Made by a program: the position numbers and the translations under genes. A stretch of 64,000 nucleotides of DNA from the NCBI GenBank assembly GCA_947449015.1, contig CANFQA010000004.1, forward strand, positions 37,027-101,026. Direction: 5' to 3'. The notes beneath the pieces are model-generated. The model had not been told where the DNA came from. It worked only from the letters and a program-made list of their open reading frames with translations, and ran no database searches. Positions 36,001-44,043 of this stretch are shown piece after piece. The DNA is from Microthrixaceae bacterium (lineage in GTDB: Bacteria > Actinomycetota > Acidimicrobiia > Acidimicrobiales > Acidimicrobilacustridaceae). The stretch's first letter is position 1, and each line of letters begins with the position of its first letter.

Positions 36001-37435
36001 GAGCGCGCGTCCGTCTTCGGCAAATGACGGGGATCTGGCGACAGCGTGGGTCACACCATTCGGTCCGCAGATCGGCAGCGGCTTCACCATCAACAATCCC
36101 CGACCGACCACCATCGATCACCTTCAACTCAGCGTCATCGCCGATGGCCAGCATTCCGTGCCAACTGCTCTCACCCTTACCGCCGATGATGGCTCCGAAC
36201 ATCAGGTCAATATCCCTGCCATTGGCGATCTGGCGACCGCCGGTTCGGTGAGCACCGTGACAGTGCCCGTTAACGCATTCACTACCACGAGCCTGCGAGT
36301 TGCGATCGCCGATGAGCGCTACGTCAACACCAAAGATCCATTTACTGCTCTGCCCCACGCGCTTCCGATTGCCATTGCCGAGTTGGGCGTTCCGAACATC
36401 GTCGGACCGGTTCCGGCCGAGTTACCCGAGACTTGCCACAGCGGAGTCATCAACCTCGACGGAACTGATCTCCCGGTTCGGCTCTCTGGATCCACTGCCG
36501 CAGCACTCGACCGACAAGCAATTGACGCACAGTCCTGCTCCGCTCCCACCGCCGACCTCGGCGCCGGTGACCACGCCCTCAGTACCACCAGTGGTCTCGA
36601 CACCGGCATCGACATCGACCAGATCTCTTTGTCGTCGCTGATCCCGGGAACTGATCTGGTTCAGACTGGCGGTGCCGACCCCGCTGCGTTCGCTGCATGC
36701 CCGAGCATCACTAGCGACCCCACCGGACGCCTCTCCTATCGGGTCACAAGCGCCAACGGCACGTCGCCGTACTGGCTCGTGCTTGGCCAGTCCCTGTCGA
36801 AGGGTTGGACCGCAAAGGTTCATGGTGGTGCGTCACTCGGCGAGCCCACACTGATCGACGGATTCGCCAATGGTTGGCTAATTGACCCAAGCGTGGTCGG
36901 CACCGACATCACCATCGATCTCGTGTGGGCGCCGCAGCAAACCGTCAATCTCGCCCTGCTCATCTCAGCGCTGTGGCTTGGCCTGCTCATCATCGCCGCA
37001 GTGGTTTTTGCTCTTCGCGCATACCGAAGTCGCTCCCCGCTCAGTGGAGCCTTCGCTGTGCCTGCGCCAACAGGCACTGACCTCGCCGTCTTCACTGGCG
37101 CGACGCTCCCCGCTCGTGCAATCGCCGTGCTGACCAGTGGTCTCCTCGCAGGGTTCGTCGGCGGCGCTGCTGTTGGCCTCTGCGTCACCGCGATCGCCGT
37201 GATCGCAGCCATCCGCCCGAAGGGGCGTCTGATTCTCATCGCTGCGCCGATCGTGGCAATGTCCGGCGTGGTTTTCCTCTACGTCGCACTCCAGATGAAA
37301 CGACGAATCCCGGTCGGGGTTGAGTGGGTCTCAGGATTCCTGATCGCTCACGAGCTTACGTTGATCGCGGTGTTCTGCGTTGTCGCTGAAAGCCTGTTGC
37401 GCTTCGCTGCGCGGAAGCGCCCAAAAGCGGCATAG
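33011..37435 (+). CDS. aftD: AftD-like alpha-(1->3)-arabinofuranosyltransferase (DUF3367) with discoidin-like domains
   Basis: Very large membrane glycosyltransferase of 1474 residues, near the length of mycobacterial AftD (about 1400). The N-terminal GT-C domain (about 25-460) has SPGKISADTKAYLYLDPG (about 51-68), with the acidic first-loop residue, then GYLFPLGPYYWLMH, both close to AftD. A long extracytoplasmic part follows, with two F5/8 type C-like segments, around residue 773 (INAIDGDPRTKW) and 998 (SSANDGDLATAW). The C-terminus has about four membrane segments (1313 onward). It probably adds arabinofuranose or a related sugar to envelope polysaccharide or lipoglycan. The last 88 bases overlap the opposite-strand glycosyltransferase gene. 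The symbol is by homology; the substrate here is unproven. Confidence 0.88.
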   Translation: MTTTAESGSSANPTNSPEFSGRDMRVLAWIGRCWLGLTLAFVAYVPLLLSSPGKISADTKAYLYLDPGKLLDRAWLMWNTHVDAGTVVHQNIGYLFPLGPYYWLMHALGMPTWIAERLWFGSMLFAAGYGAVWMLRRLGVRGGGVAVGGFVYMLSPYILAYFGRTSVILQPWCALPWLIGLMMIALRERGWRAPVLIALIITVMSGTNASSVIFVLAAPALLVPFMIWVTHEVRVREAVGTLVRITVATIPAQLWWVAGLYVQGAYGLPILQLTETVQTVAQTSTAPELLRGLGYWYFYGRDGLSQWTQSSTLYTQNPAMLVIGFILPTLGLVAAMLTRWRYRAYFLVLVVVGLLAGLGTYPYDNPAPFGALVKASTSSAAGLALRNSSRALPLLVLGLAALLATAIEPAAAAIRLRVSPTRRRYVAPSIATGLILLAVLALPALWTGQLIQKDLQFPDPLPSYWTDAATAIDSTTDGSRVLELPGSDFYAYRWGQTQDPITPGIINRPWVGRELTAYGSPPSVNLIRALDVPIQESVFEPGSVAPIAQLFGASDVLLRMDTQYERYHAPRPADLWSEFGSASGLPALGLAAPRTFGHPTPFVPDQRQPTVDEYELARPTNVSLNPPLALYPVSDARSMIRAEPTTGSLLVWGDSSGLVNAAGAGMLSTKGAILYAATLDSHPGIVSPTRSTTPSLLITDTNRRQGSRWGTTRENSGATEAAGSTPLIVDPRDTRLDMFPGSSEAYQTVAEYGPDVANVRATRYGVDGAYSVGARPINAIDGDPRTKWTVGDSREVIGDRLVVDYRHPVTANHIDVTQLQGNRFITSLSVLLDGRVATTVHLDDSSFVTPGQRIDLGGEHTFTSLELRIDDANVKHLVSFSGVSDVGFRDVIVPGVTASEWIRVPSAGLAQFGASTSPISYLFTRLRANPLEGYRQDPELHLARLFTTPRASGFRIRTTARVSGNASSQLIDALIGRPGTAQGYASVDGDLYLYGDLSARPSSANDGDLATAWVTPFGPQIGSGFTINNPRPTTIDHLQLSVIADGQHSVPTALTLTADDGSEHQVNIPAIGDLATAGSVSTVTVPVNAFTTTSLRVAIADERYVNTKDPFTALPHALPIAIAELGVPNIVGPVPAELPETCHSGVINLDGTDLPVRLSGSTAAALDRQAIDAQSCSAPTADLGAGDHALSTTSGLDTGIDIDQISLSSLIPGTDLVQTGGADPAAFAACPSITSDPTGRLSYRVTSANGTSPYWLVLGQSLSKGWTAKVHGGASLGEPTLIDGFANGWLIDPSVVGTDITIDLVWAPQQTVNLALLISALWLGLLIIAAVVFALRAYRSRSPLSGAFAVPAPTGTDLAVFTGATLPARAIAVLTSGLLAGFVGGAAVGLCVTAIAVIAAIRPKGRLILIAAPIVAMSGVVFLYVALQMKRRIPVGVEWVSGFLIAHELTLIAVFCVVAESLLRFAARKRPKAA

Positions 37436-38769
37436 ATCGCGAGAGCGGCGAGCCATAGCAGTGCCGGTTCACAGGTCACTCGATACCGGTTGTTGCCGAA
37501 ACCAAGCGCAGCGACGATAGCGACAAGCAGCGGCCAAAGCGCCACCACGAAGAGATCAAGCCGACGTCGTTTGGCGATGATTGCCCCGACGATTGCTGCA
37601 CTCGCTATGACGTAGTACTCAACAAGTGAGAACTCACTGGCGCGCAGGCTTCGACCCTCAACGACGACGTCGTATTTGGCAGTCTGAATCGGACCAAACA
37701 GATTGAACATCCGCAGCACTCTCACCGGAACTGCCACGGTGACCAGGCGCATGGAATGCGCTTTCGCATAACTGATGGCTTGATCGCGGCGCAGCACGTC
37801 CCGAACTGACTCATCCGGAATTGCCTCAGACGAGGATGCGGGGACGACCCCACCGCAGAAGAGTTCCCAGTAGCCGAGCTTGTCGCCGAAATAGGTTGCG
37901 TCACAGTTGGTCTGGGCCAGTGTCGTTCCCGTTTGACTAAGGGTCATGGGCTTTTCGAAAACCGTCATGTTCCGGAGAACCCACGGGGCCAGAACCGCTC
38001 CCGAAATCACCGCCACGACAAGCGTGTCGAGAACCAGACGTCGCCATGGCGCGCGGCGAACAAGAAAAGCACCAAGCAACACAAATGGTGCGTACATGAT
38101 GAGTTCCGGTCGAAGGAGTCCCCCGATACCGGTCAGAACACCGAGAAGCGCGGCCAGTCGCCAGGACGGGGATCGCCACCATCGCACCGCCACCAGCGTG
38201 GCAATTGGTACGAAGACAACCACGAGACTCTCGCTCATCAACGAGGAATCGTTCAGAACCAGAAACCCATAGACAGCGCCGAGTCCGGCAGCGAGAAGTC
38301 CCACTTGGTCGCCATACAGCTTGCGTCCGACCAGACCAATGAGCCCGACACCAAGAACCCCGAGCAATGTGCCCAGCAGTCGTTGCTCGTTCGAAGTCCC
38401 GAGCCCCACCAATTTCGCGCCAGCGAGGATGATCGGCCACAGAGGCGGATGAGACATCGTTGGCTGTTCGATCCCGGGAGGTACCTCGACGGTGATCGGA
38501 ATCCCAAAATGCTCGAACTCGACGCGTTCCGTTTGATCGGGATACCCCTCGAGATATCGGAACGGGTCGATATAACCGTGACCGTCGGCGAGAAGATTTG
38601 CGCTCTCATGGTAAAAGCGGGCGTCACCGGTTGGTGCGTGATCCCATTGCGTCATCGCAAGATTCACAACTCGCACGCCGAGCGCGACGCTCATGATCAC
38701 AACAAGAATGATCCAGAACCGCCGAGCCGACATCTGGGTGCCCGAGGGTGACAGCTGTGACGAGGTCAT
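37348..38769 (-). CDS. GT39-like (ArnT/PMT-type) membrane glycosyltransferase
   Basis: Polyprenyl-phosphate-sugar-dependent glycosyltransferase of 473 residues with about ten membrane segments. The acidic first-loop motif is APTGDARFYHESANLLADG (about residues 45-63), followed by YIDPFRYLEG and SHPPLWPIILAGAKLVG, the HPP motif of PMT-like enzymes. A periplasmic loop with CDATYFGDKLGYWELFCGG contains two Cys that may pair. It is paralogous to the 39753-41108 protein, which has CDHTYYGDEQGDHIGGWYLYC at the matching place. TAACCT (38778-38783) ends 8 bases before ATG 38769. It overlaps the 3' end of the aftD-like gene by 88 bases. Confidence 0.88.
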   Translation of the reverse strand: MTSSQLSPSGTQMSARRFWIILVVIMSVALGVRVVNLAMTQWDHAPTGDARFYHESANLLADGHGYIDPFRYLEGYPDQTERVEFEHFGIPITVEVPPGIEQPTMSHPPLWPIILAGAKLVGLGTSNEQRLLGTLLGVLGVGLIGLVGRKLYGDQVGLLAAGLGAVYGFLVLNDSSLMSESLVVVFVPIATLVAVRWWRSPSWRLAALLGVLTGIGGLLRPELIMYAPFVLLGAFLVRRAPWRRLVLDTLVVAVISGAVLAPWVLRNMTVFEKPMTLSQTGTTLAQTNCDATYFGDKLGYWELFCGGVVPASSSEAIPDESVRDVLRRDQAISYAKAHSMRLVTVAVPVRVLRMFNLFGPIQTAKYDVVVEGRSLRASEFSLVEYYVIASAAIVGAIIAKRRRLDLFVVALWPLLVAIVAALGFGNNRYRVTCEPALLWLAALAIYAAFGRFRAAKRNRLSATTQNTAINVSS

Positions 38770-38777
38770 CGGATCGC

Positions 38778-38783
38778 AGGTTA
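38778..38783 (-). promoter_or_regulatory. Possible -10 box of GT39-like gene
   Basis: TAACCT on the minus strand ends 8 bases before ATG 38769, in the 54-base gap after the GNAT gene. Confidence 0.3.
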
Positions 38784-38823
38784 GGACGAACCGTGACCCG
38801 AGATCATGATTCCGCCCACGAGG

Positions 38824-39756
38824 TCAGTACGCGTCGAAGTCGAGAAATTCGAATGCGCCCAACTCGAACGATTCTTCGTCGAACTCTTCGTGGTGACGAT
38901 GAAGTACCAGCGAGAGCGGCGAGGGCATACGCGACTGTGGAAGTGGGACTCCTCGATAGCGAACCCATGGTGTGCGACCCCAGTGGATGACCAACGGCGT
39001 GCGATGAGTTCTGGCGACACTCGCGGCGATTGATCCTGCTGATGGCATTGACATCAGGCCTGGTAGGGCGAGGGTTTTGAGCACGACTCCGAAGGTGAGG
39101 CCAGCGACCTTGGTTCGGGTGGAAATCACCGCCAATTGGGGCGAGAGGTGAACCCAATAACGGAAACCTGGTCGGGCGACCCGCCAGCGAAGCAACTCGG
39201 GAGTCCACAGCGGCGCGTAGCCAGGGCCTGTCTCGGCTTGGAATCCACGACCCGCGATGCGATCAAAGATCTCCGAATCTGCGAAACGGTTGTCAGCCTC
39301 AATCACCTCAAAGGCTGCAGCGCCTCCCGTGGGAGGACACAACGTCACGGGAAGCGGTTCAAGAGCGCGCCAGCCGAGAGTGGCGACCATGCGTGGTGCG
39401 GAATTGGCATTTGCGACTCCAAGAATGCCGTCATGGCCGAGGTCGATGGCCCTCGCGTATGCGTCCTCGACACTCCGTCGGAACACACCTCCCCCGCGGG
39501 CATCTGGCGATACCGCAAGATCCACCCCCACGCCGAGAGTGCGTTCATCGCCACTGCTAGAAATGAAGCGTTGAGGAACCAGCGCGTAGTTTCCCAAACG
39601 CCTGCCGTCTTCTTCGACATTGCCAACCGCAGCAGGCCCGACGGGGTTCGCCTCGTAATACCAACGCAGTGAATCAACCGTCAGCGGATGCTCATGGCCG
39701 AACACCTCGTTCAGCAGAGCGGCCGTGCGGGCGAGCTCGGCCTCATCAAAGATCAC
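38824..39756 (-). CDS. GNAT-like N-acyltransferase
   Basis: Predicted N-acetyltransferase of 310 residues. The N-terminal 130 residues have the GNAT layout: LLNEVFGHEHPLTVDSLRWY, YALVPQRFIS and the acetyl-CoA loop VDLAVSPDARGGGVFRRSVE (about 76-95), with LGVANANSAPRMVATLGWRAL as the last strand and helix. A second half, about 150-310, resembles a further acyltransferase-like lobe. Substrate unknown; the position suggests an amino sugar or envelope precursor. GTG 39756 overlaps the stop of the second GT39-like gene (GTGA), so translation is coupled. Confidence 0.75.
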   Translation of the reverse strand: MIFDEAELARTAALLNEVFGHEHPLTVDSLRWYYEANPVGPAAVGNVEEDGRRLGNYALVPQRFISSSGDERTLGVGVDLAVSPDARGGGVFRRSVEDAYARAIDLGHDGILGVANANSAPRMVATLGWRALEPLPVTLCPPTGGAAAFEVIEADNRFADSEIFDRIAGRGFQAETGPGYAPLWTPELLRWRVARPGFRYWVHLSPQLAVISTRTKVAGLTFGVVLKTLALPGLMSMPSAGSIAASVARTHRTPLVIHWGRTPWVRYRGVPLPQSRMPSPLSLVLHRHHEEFDEESFELGAFEFLDFDAY

Positions 39757-41108
39757 GCCGGGGCCGTTCGAGATCGTGACATTGCGCCCCAGATCGCATC
39801 GAAACTGATCGCTGCGAACATCACGACGGTGATCTCAGCGGCAGTTCGATATCGCAGATTCCCGAATGCGGTGGCCGCGGTGAACGTAACCAGCGCCGCC
39901 CACAGGAGTAACACCAGTACTGGCTCGCGCCGACGCCACTGAATCACGATTCCGGCAAACACGAACGGCATGAGAAACACGTACTGCCAAAAACCGATCC
40001 ACGAGGGCAGAGCCGGACGCCGTTCGACGATTTCGGTGCGCATCTGATCAATCGGCTGGTAGACGCTCCACATGCGACCGACCCGCGCCGGTACAACCAC
40101 TGTGACGAGACGACCGACATGGGAGGAGATGTACTCCATGGCCTGCTTGCGCACGACAACATCACGCTGCGACTCATCGAGCAGTTCGCCATTCGGACCA
40201 TACGGTTGGGTTCGACTGCCGCAATAGAGATACCAGCCACCGATGTGGTCGCCTTGTTCATCGCCGTAGTAGGTGTGATCGCAATTTGCCTGCACCAACA
40301 CGGTCCCCGCCCCGTCGGAAAGCGTCACGCGGTTCTTCATCACAAGGTTGTTGCGGATCACCCAGGGGGCAAGGGCGGCAATGCAAACCACACCCATCAC
40401 CGCATAAATCCGCGCCCGATCCATCCACGGGAGTCGAACTTTCAGCAGGGCCACAGCCCCGATGATCGGCATATAGAGAAGCAACTCCGCACGCGAAAGC
40501 GCGGCGAGAGCACCGGCAAGCGCGAACCACACACCATTTCGCAGCGTGGGCGCTCTCCAGAACTTGACTCCGAAGAGCGTCACCAAAAACACCATGACGA
40601 GCGCCGCGCATTCGGACATCAGCACGATGTCGTTGATCCAGATGTTGGCGTAGACCGCTGTCAGGAACGCGGCAATGAGGCCAAGCCGCTCGCTGCGCAA
40701 CTCTCGGCCGAGAAGTCCAGCGAGAACGATCGATGCCAAACCAAGCAGAACTGACGCCAGTTTGAGCGAAAGCGCGGAGCGCATGCCCAACTTTGCGAAC
40801 GCGGCAAGGTAGAGCACATAGACCGGTGGGTGGCCGGCGGTGGGCTCGATGTGGCCGATTGGAATGGTGACTGTCTTCGTCTCACCGTTGGCGAGCGTGA
40901 TCGTCTCCTCGCTGCCATAGAGATAGCGGAACGGGTCGATGAACCCCTTGCCATCAGCGACCAGACCGGCAGCCTTGCTGTAGTAGATCGCGTCGCCACC
41001 AAGTGGCGTCGACCGTTCGGCGACCATGAAACCCACACGGATCCCGAGTCCCAGAAGCGAGATTGCGAACAGCGCAAGGGCGAATCGGGATGGACGCCGG
41101 AGACTCAT
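39753..41108 (-). CDS. GT39-like membrane glycosyltransferase (paralogue)
   Basis: Second GT39-like enzyme, 451 residues and about ten membrane segments. First-loop motif LGGDAIYYSKAAGLVADGKG (about residues 36-55), then FIDPFRYLYG and GHPPVYVLYLAAFAKLG. The Cys pair in the loop near residue 270 matches the other paralogue. The shared unusual insertion FRYLxG-N6-to-14-ET(I/V) between the first-loop motif and the HPP motif shows recent common ancestry. It overlaps the polysaccharide deacetylase gene by 4 bases and the GNAT gene by 4 bases, so it is the middle of a coupled operon. It probably adds a sugar to an envelope glycan or glycolipid. Confidence 0.88.
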   Translation of the reverse strand: MSLRRPSRFALALFAISLLGLGIRVGFMVAERSTPLGGDAIYYSKAAGLVADGKGFIDPFRYLYGSEETITLANGETKTVTIPIGHIEPTAGHPPVYVLYLAAFAKLGMRSALSLKLASVLLGLASIVLAGLLGRELRSERLGLIAAFLTAVYANIWINDIVLMSECAALVMVFLVTLFGVKFWRAPTLRNGVWFALAGALAALSRAELLLYMPIIGAVALLKVRLPWMDRARIYAVMGVVCIAALAPWVIRNNLVMKNRVTLSDGAGTVLVQANCDHTYYGDEQGDHIGGWYLYCGSRTQPYGPNGELLDESQRDVVVRKQAMEYISSHVGRLVTVVVPARVGRMWSVYQPIDQMRTEIVERRPALPSWIGFWQYVFLMPFVFAGIVIQWRRREPVLVLLLWAALVTFTAATAFGNLRYRTAAEITVVMFAAISFDAIWGAMSRSRTAPA

Positions 41109-41983
41109 GCATCAGCCTTGCGGCGCAGTCGTCCCTGGAGGGGAACATGACGACTCGAAGAGCCTTCAGGATCAAACACCGGAAGGTCGCTGAGGCCTGC
41201 GACAACCTCGCGCAATGGTGGTCCGCTGGCCGCGCGCAGGGACTGCTCGACTCGAGCGAGCATCCCACCACGGTTGATCCAGCCAATACGACTCACGAGC
41301 CAACCACCATGTTCGTAGACGTAGAACGGCTCATCGGGGTCGAACTCCCAAGGGTGGCAATAGGTCCACAACACCGAGGAGGGGTCTGCAGTTCGCATGC
41401 CTCGACGTCGAACCAGCGAGGGAAGCACTCGCATGTAGGCACCGCCGAGGTACGGGATGGTGACGCCCATGAATCGCACCACGGGACATGGAATCTCCAC
41501 GATCCCCTGCGGCCAACGGAACGGGGTCGTGGGCGTACCGGGCCAGCCGTACATCAAGGTGGCCACCGGCAGGATGCTCGATGAGTAGGTGAACCCGACC
41601 TCTGCGAGCACATCAACGGCCCAACGGGTCTCAGGAACAATCGAGAACTGGGGTGCCCGGAACCCGCTGATCTCCTGACCGCTGAGGTCTTCGAGCATCT
41701 CCTTGGCTCGGATGGTTTGTTCACTGAAACGCGGTTGGCCCAACAGATCGATCGGAATGTGCTGAAAGCCATGGACCGCAATCTCATGTCCCAGTTCAGT
41801 CATACGCCGAAGAAGTTGTGGCTCTTGCGCAGCGTCTTCGGCAACACAGAAAATGGTGCCGCGGATATCGAGTTCAGCGAGGCGATCGAGAATGCGCGAA
41901 GTGGCGTACTCAATCCGTGATTCTTGGGTCGGCGAGGTGCGGAGATCCTCGAAATCGAGTGTGAACGTCACCGGGGGAACCAT
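41105..41983 (-). CDS. Polysaccharide deacetylase (NodB-homology, DUF3473-like)
   Basis: Carbohydrate esterase family 4-type enzyme of 292 residues, removing N- or O-acetyl groups from a glycan. The N-terminus has the Asp motif FTLDFEDLRTSP (about residues 7-18), GTIFCVAEDAA, then the metal motif EIAVHGFQHIPIDLL (about 84-98), with His residues. RAPQFSIVPETRWAVDVLAE matches the RxPxF motif near 128. A C-terminal WTYCHPWEFDPDEP resembles the DUF3473 extension found with exopolysaccharide and XrtA-type systems. TAGACT (41991-41996) ends 7 bases before ATG 41983. It is coupled to the GT39-like gene by a 4-base overlap. Confidence 0.9.
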   Translation of the reverse strand: MVPPVTFTLDFEDLRTSPTQESRIEYATSRILDRLAELDIRGTIFCVAEDAAQEPQLLRRMTELGHEIAVHGFQHIPIDLLGQPRFSEQTIRAKEMLEDLSGQEISGFRAPQFSIVPETRWAVDVLAEVGFTYSSSILPVATLMYGWPGTPTTPFRWPQGIVEIPCPVVRFMGVTIPYLGGAYMRVLPSLVRRRGMRTADPSSVLWTYCHPWEFDPDEPFYVYEHGGWLVSRIGWINRGGMLARVEQSLRAASGPPLREVVAGLSDLPVFDPEGSSSRHVPLQGRLRRKADA

Positions 41984-41990
41984 CGTGGAA

Positions 41991-41996
41991 AGTCTA
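41991..41996 (-). promoter_or_regulatory. Predicted -10 box of polysaccharide deacetylase operon
   Basis: TAGACT on the minus strand ends 7 bases before ATG 41983. Confidence 0.45.
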
Positions 41997-42037
41997 GATG
42001 AGGCCCGCAGCCGCCCCTTGACTACTACGGCGCTGAA

Positions 42038-43972
42038 TTACCGAGCGGGATTCTGCGCGATGGTGAGAATTTCATCGTTCAGCCACGTGCTCCAAAGCTC
42101 GGCGGCACCAGCTTCATCGAGATGACTTCCGTCGGGACGCATCTTGAGATTGTCAGGCTCAGATGCCATGTGGCCGGCATAGTCAACGATGCGCATCCAC
42201 GGACGCGTTGCTGCCACCGACGTGATCATCCCGGTGTACTGCTCGAACCGGGGGTTGGGACCCTGGCCGATCTTTGGCGGAAGTGTCAGCCAGGCAACCT
42301 GTGTGGCGCCTGCAGCGTGAAGGGCATCGGCGGCACCAGCGATCTCAGTCACCAGCCAATCGTCATAGACCGCATCGCCGATGGTGCGAAAGGATTGACC
42401 GAGACCCGGAACCTGGCGACCCGAGGCGTCCCAATTGCCGGTGAGGACAACCGCCACATCAACTCCTCCGGAGGCGGTCACTGCCCCAGACCAATTGGCT
42501 GACCAATCACAGAAGTCGAAGAAGGGCATTGAAGGTCGCTGGGGGTCATCGCCACCACCGGATTCGCCGCGCACGAGGCCACCGCGGCCGAGCGGACACC
42601 AAACCCGCGACCAACCACCCATGTCCCGCAGACGCGGGTCACCGGCGCCAACATCAGAGGCCAACATGAGCGCCGTTGAATCACCGAAGGTCTGAACAGT
42701 GACCGGATGCTCGGGCGTGCCGATCGGCGCGGATGCATCAATAGGCGCAGCGAGGCTCGCGGCATTCGCGCGCTGCTCGAATCGATGTTGCGCCGATGCG
42801 AAATCGATTTCGGAGGCGGGAGCCCCCCGAGTGGTTCCGATCAAACATCCGATAAGGACCACCGCAGTCAGCAGCACTGCCCATGGCGCGAACGCTCGGA
42901 GCGTGATCTTGCGAACTCGGATTGGCTCCTCAAAGAAGCGCAATGAGAGCGGAGCGACAGTGAATGAGATGGCGAGAACAACCCAAGGCTGCATCCAGGT
43001 TGGCATCGAACTGTGAAGGAGCGCGATGTGCACCGGCCAATGAATCAGGTAGACGCCGTAGGACACCGAACCAACCCAGACCAGTGGGCGAATCGACAAC
43101 GTTGCGAACATTGCCGGTGACCAAATTCCCGCAGCAATCACAAGCGCCGCAAGAACGGCAAGTCCGGTGAGTCCGCCTCGGTAATAGGCCTCGGTACCAA
43201 GTGATGAAAACACCGAAAGCCATACAAGCGAACCAAGGGCAAGGAATCCGATCAACCCGACAACACGTCCGGCAAGATCATGACGGGGGCTGGTGTCGCG
43301 TCCAGCAACGAGGACGGCAAGTAGAGAGCCGATGAAGAATTCTGCGCATCGCGTGAACGTCGAGTAGTAGACGACGGTGGCGTCTCCGCCTGCTGCGAGG
43401 GTGCACAGGAACGACCCACAGATGAGCAGCACAAATGCTGCGAGCAGCAGTTTGGGCCGACGCCGGAGCCACCACACCACAACCGGCACCACGAGATACA
43501 CCTGCTCCTCGATGCCAAGTGACCAGAAATGGGCCACGGGAGATGCTTCGTGGGCTCCATAGGTCGTTCCGGTCAGAAGGAACCGCCAGTTCGCCACCTC
43601 GAAGAACGCCGAGCCGACATCAACGGCGATCGAGTGCGTCATCCATGCCATGGCCAGCCACATCACCGTGATCAGAGCTAAGACAACGGCAGACGCCGGC
43701 CACAAACGACGGAACCTTCGGGAGAAGAACCCGCGCAGGTTGACTGTTGAATGTCGAGCGACCTCACCAAGGAGCCCTCGCGTGATGACGAAACCGGAGA
43801 GCGCAAAAAACACTGGGAGGCCCACGAGTCCCCCGGGAAGAAACCTTGGCCAGAGGTGGAACAGCAGCACTGGTACCAGTGCAAGACCACGTAGTCCGTC
43901 GAGTCCGCGCAGCCGAGTGCCACTGGAACCAGTTTCGGATCCCGTTACGACACTTCGCTCCCCGATGGCCAC
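42038..43972 (-). CDS. OafA-type membrane acyltransferase with C-terminal SGNH-like domain
   Basis: Second acyltransferase-3 protein, 644 residues. The motifs are LDGLRGLALVPVLLFHLW, VFFALSGFVITRGLL and FFSRRFRRLWPA; the membrane domain ends near residue 390. The SGNH-like domain has VQTFGDSTALM (about 426) and DGSHLDEAGAAELW (about 613). GTG 43972 is chosen because TACATT on the minus strand ends 7 bases upstream; TTG 44017 and GTG 43975 are alternatives. It is 71 bases from the divergent third acyltransferase gene, and 54 bases ahead of the polysaccharide deacetylase gene on the same strand. Confidence 0.92.
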   Translation of the reverse strand: MAIGERSVVTGSETGSSGTRLRGLDGLRGLALVPVLLFHLWPRFLPGGLVGLPVFFALSGFVITRGLLGEVARHSTVNLRGFFSRRFRRLWPASAVVLALITVMWLAMAWMTHSIAVDVGSAFFEVANWRFLLTGTTYGAHEASPVAHFWSLGIEEQVYLVVPVVVWWLRRRPKLLLAAFVLLICGSFLCTLAAGGDATVVYYSTFTRCAEFFIGSLLAVLVAGRDTSPRHDLAGRVVGLIGFLALGSLVWLSVFSSLGTEAYYRGGLTGLAVLAALVIAAGIWSPAMFATLSIRPLVWVGSVSYGVYLIHWPVHIALLHSSMPTWMQPWVVLAISFTVAPLSLRFFEEPIRVRKITLRAFAPWAVLLTAVVLIGCLIGTTRGAPASEIDFASAQHRFEQRANAASLAAPIDASAPIGTPEHPVTVQTFGDSTALMLASDVGAGDPRLRDMGGWSRVWCPLGRGGLVRGESGGGDDPQRPSMPFFDFCDWSANWSGAVTASGGVDVAVVLTGNWDASGRQVPGLGQSFRTIGDAVYDDWLVTEIAGAADALHAAGATQVAWLTLPPKIGQGPNPRFEQYTGMITSVAATRPWMRIVDYAGHMASEPDNLKMRPDGSHLDEAGAAELWSTWLNDEILTIAQNPAR

Positions 43973-43979
43973 CACCGAA

Positions 43980-43985
43980 AATGTA
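43980..43985 (-). promoter_or_regulatory. Predicted -10 box of second acyltransferase
   Basis: TACATT on the minus strand ends 7 bases before GTG 43972. Confidence 0.4.
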
Positions 43986-44031
43986 CCCGCCCACTGGCCG
44001 GCCCCGACTGCACCCAATCAAACCTCGCTGC

Positions 44032-44037
44032 TAGGTT
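44032..44037 (+). promoter_or_regulatory. Predicted -10 box of third acyltransferase
   Basis: TAGGTT ends 6 bases before GTG 44044. Confidence 0.5.
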
Positions 44038-44043
44038 CGATGA

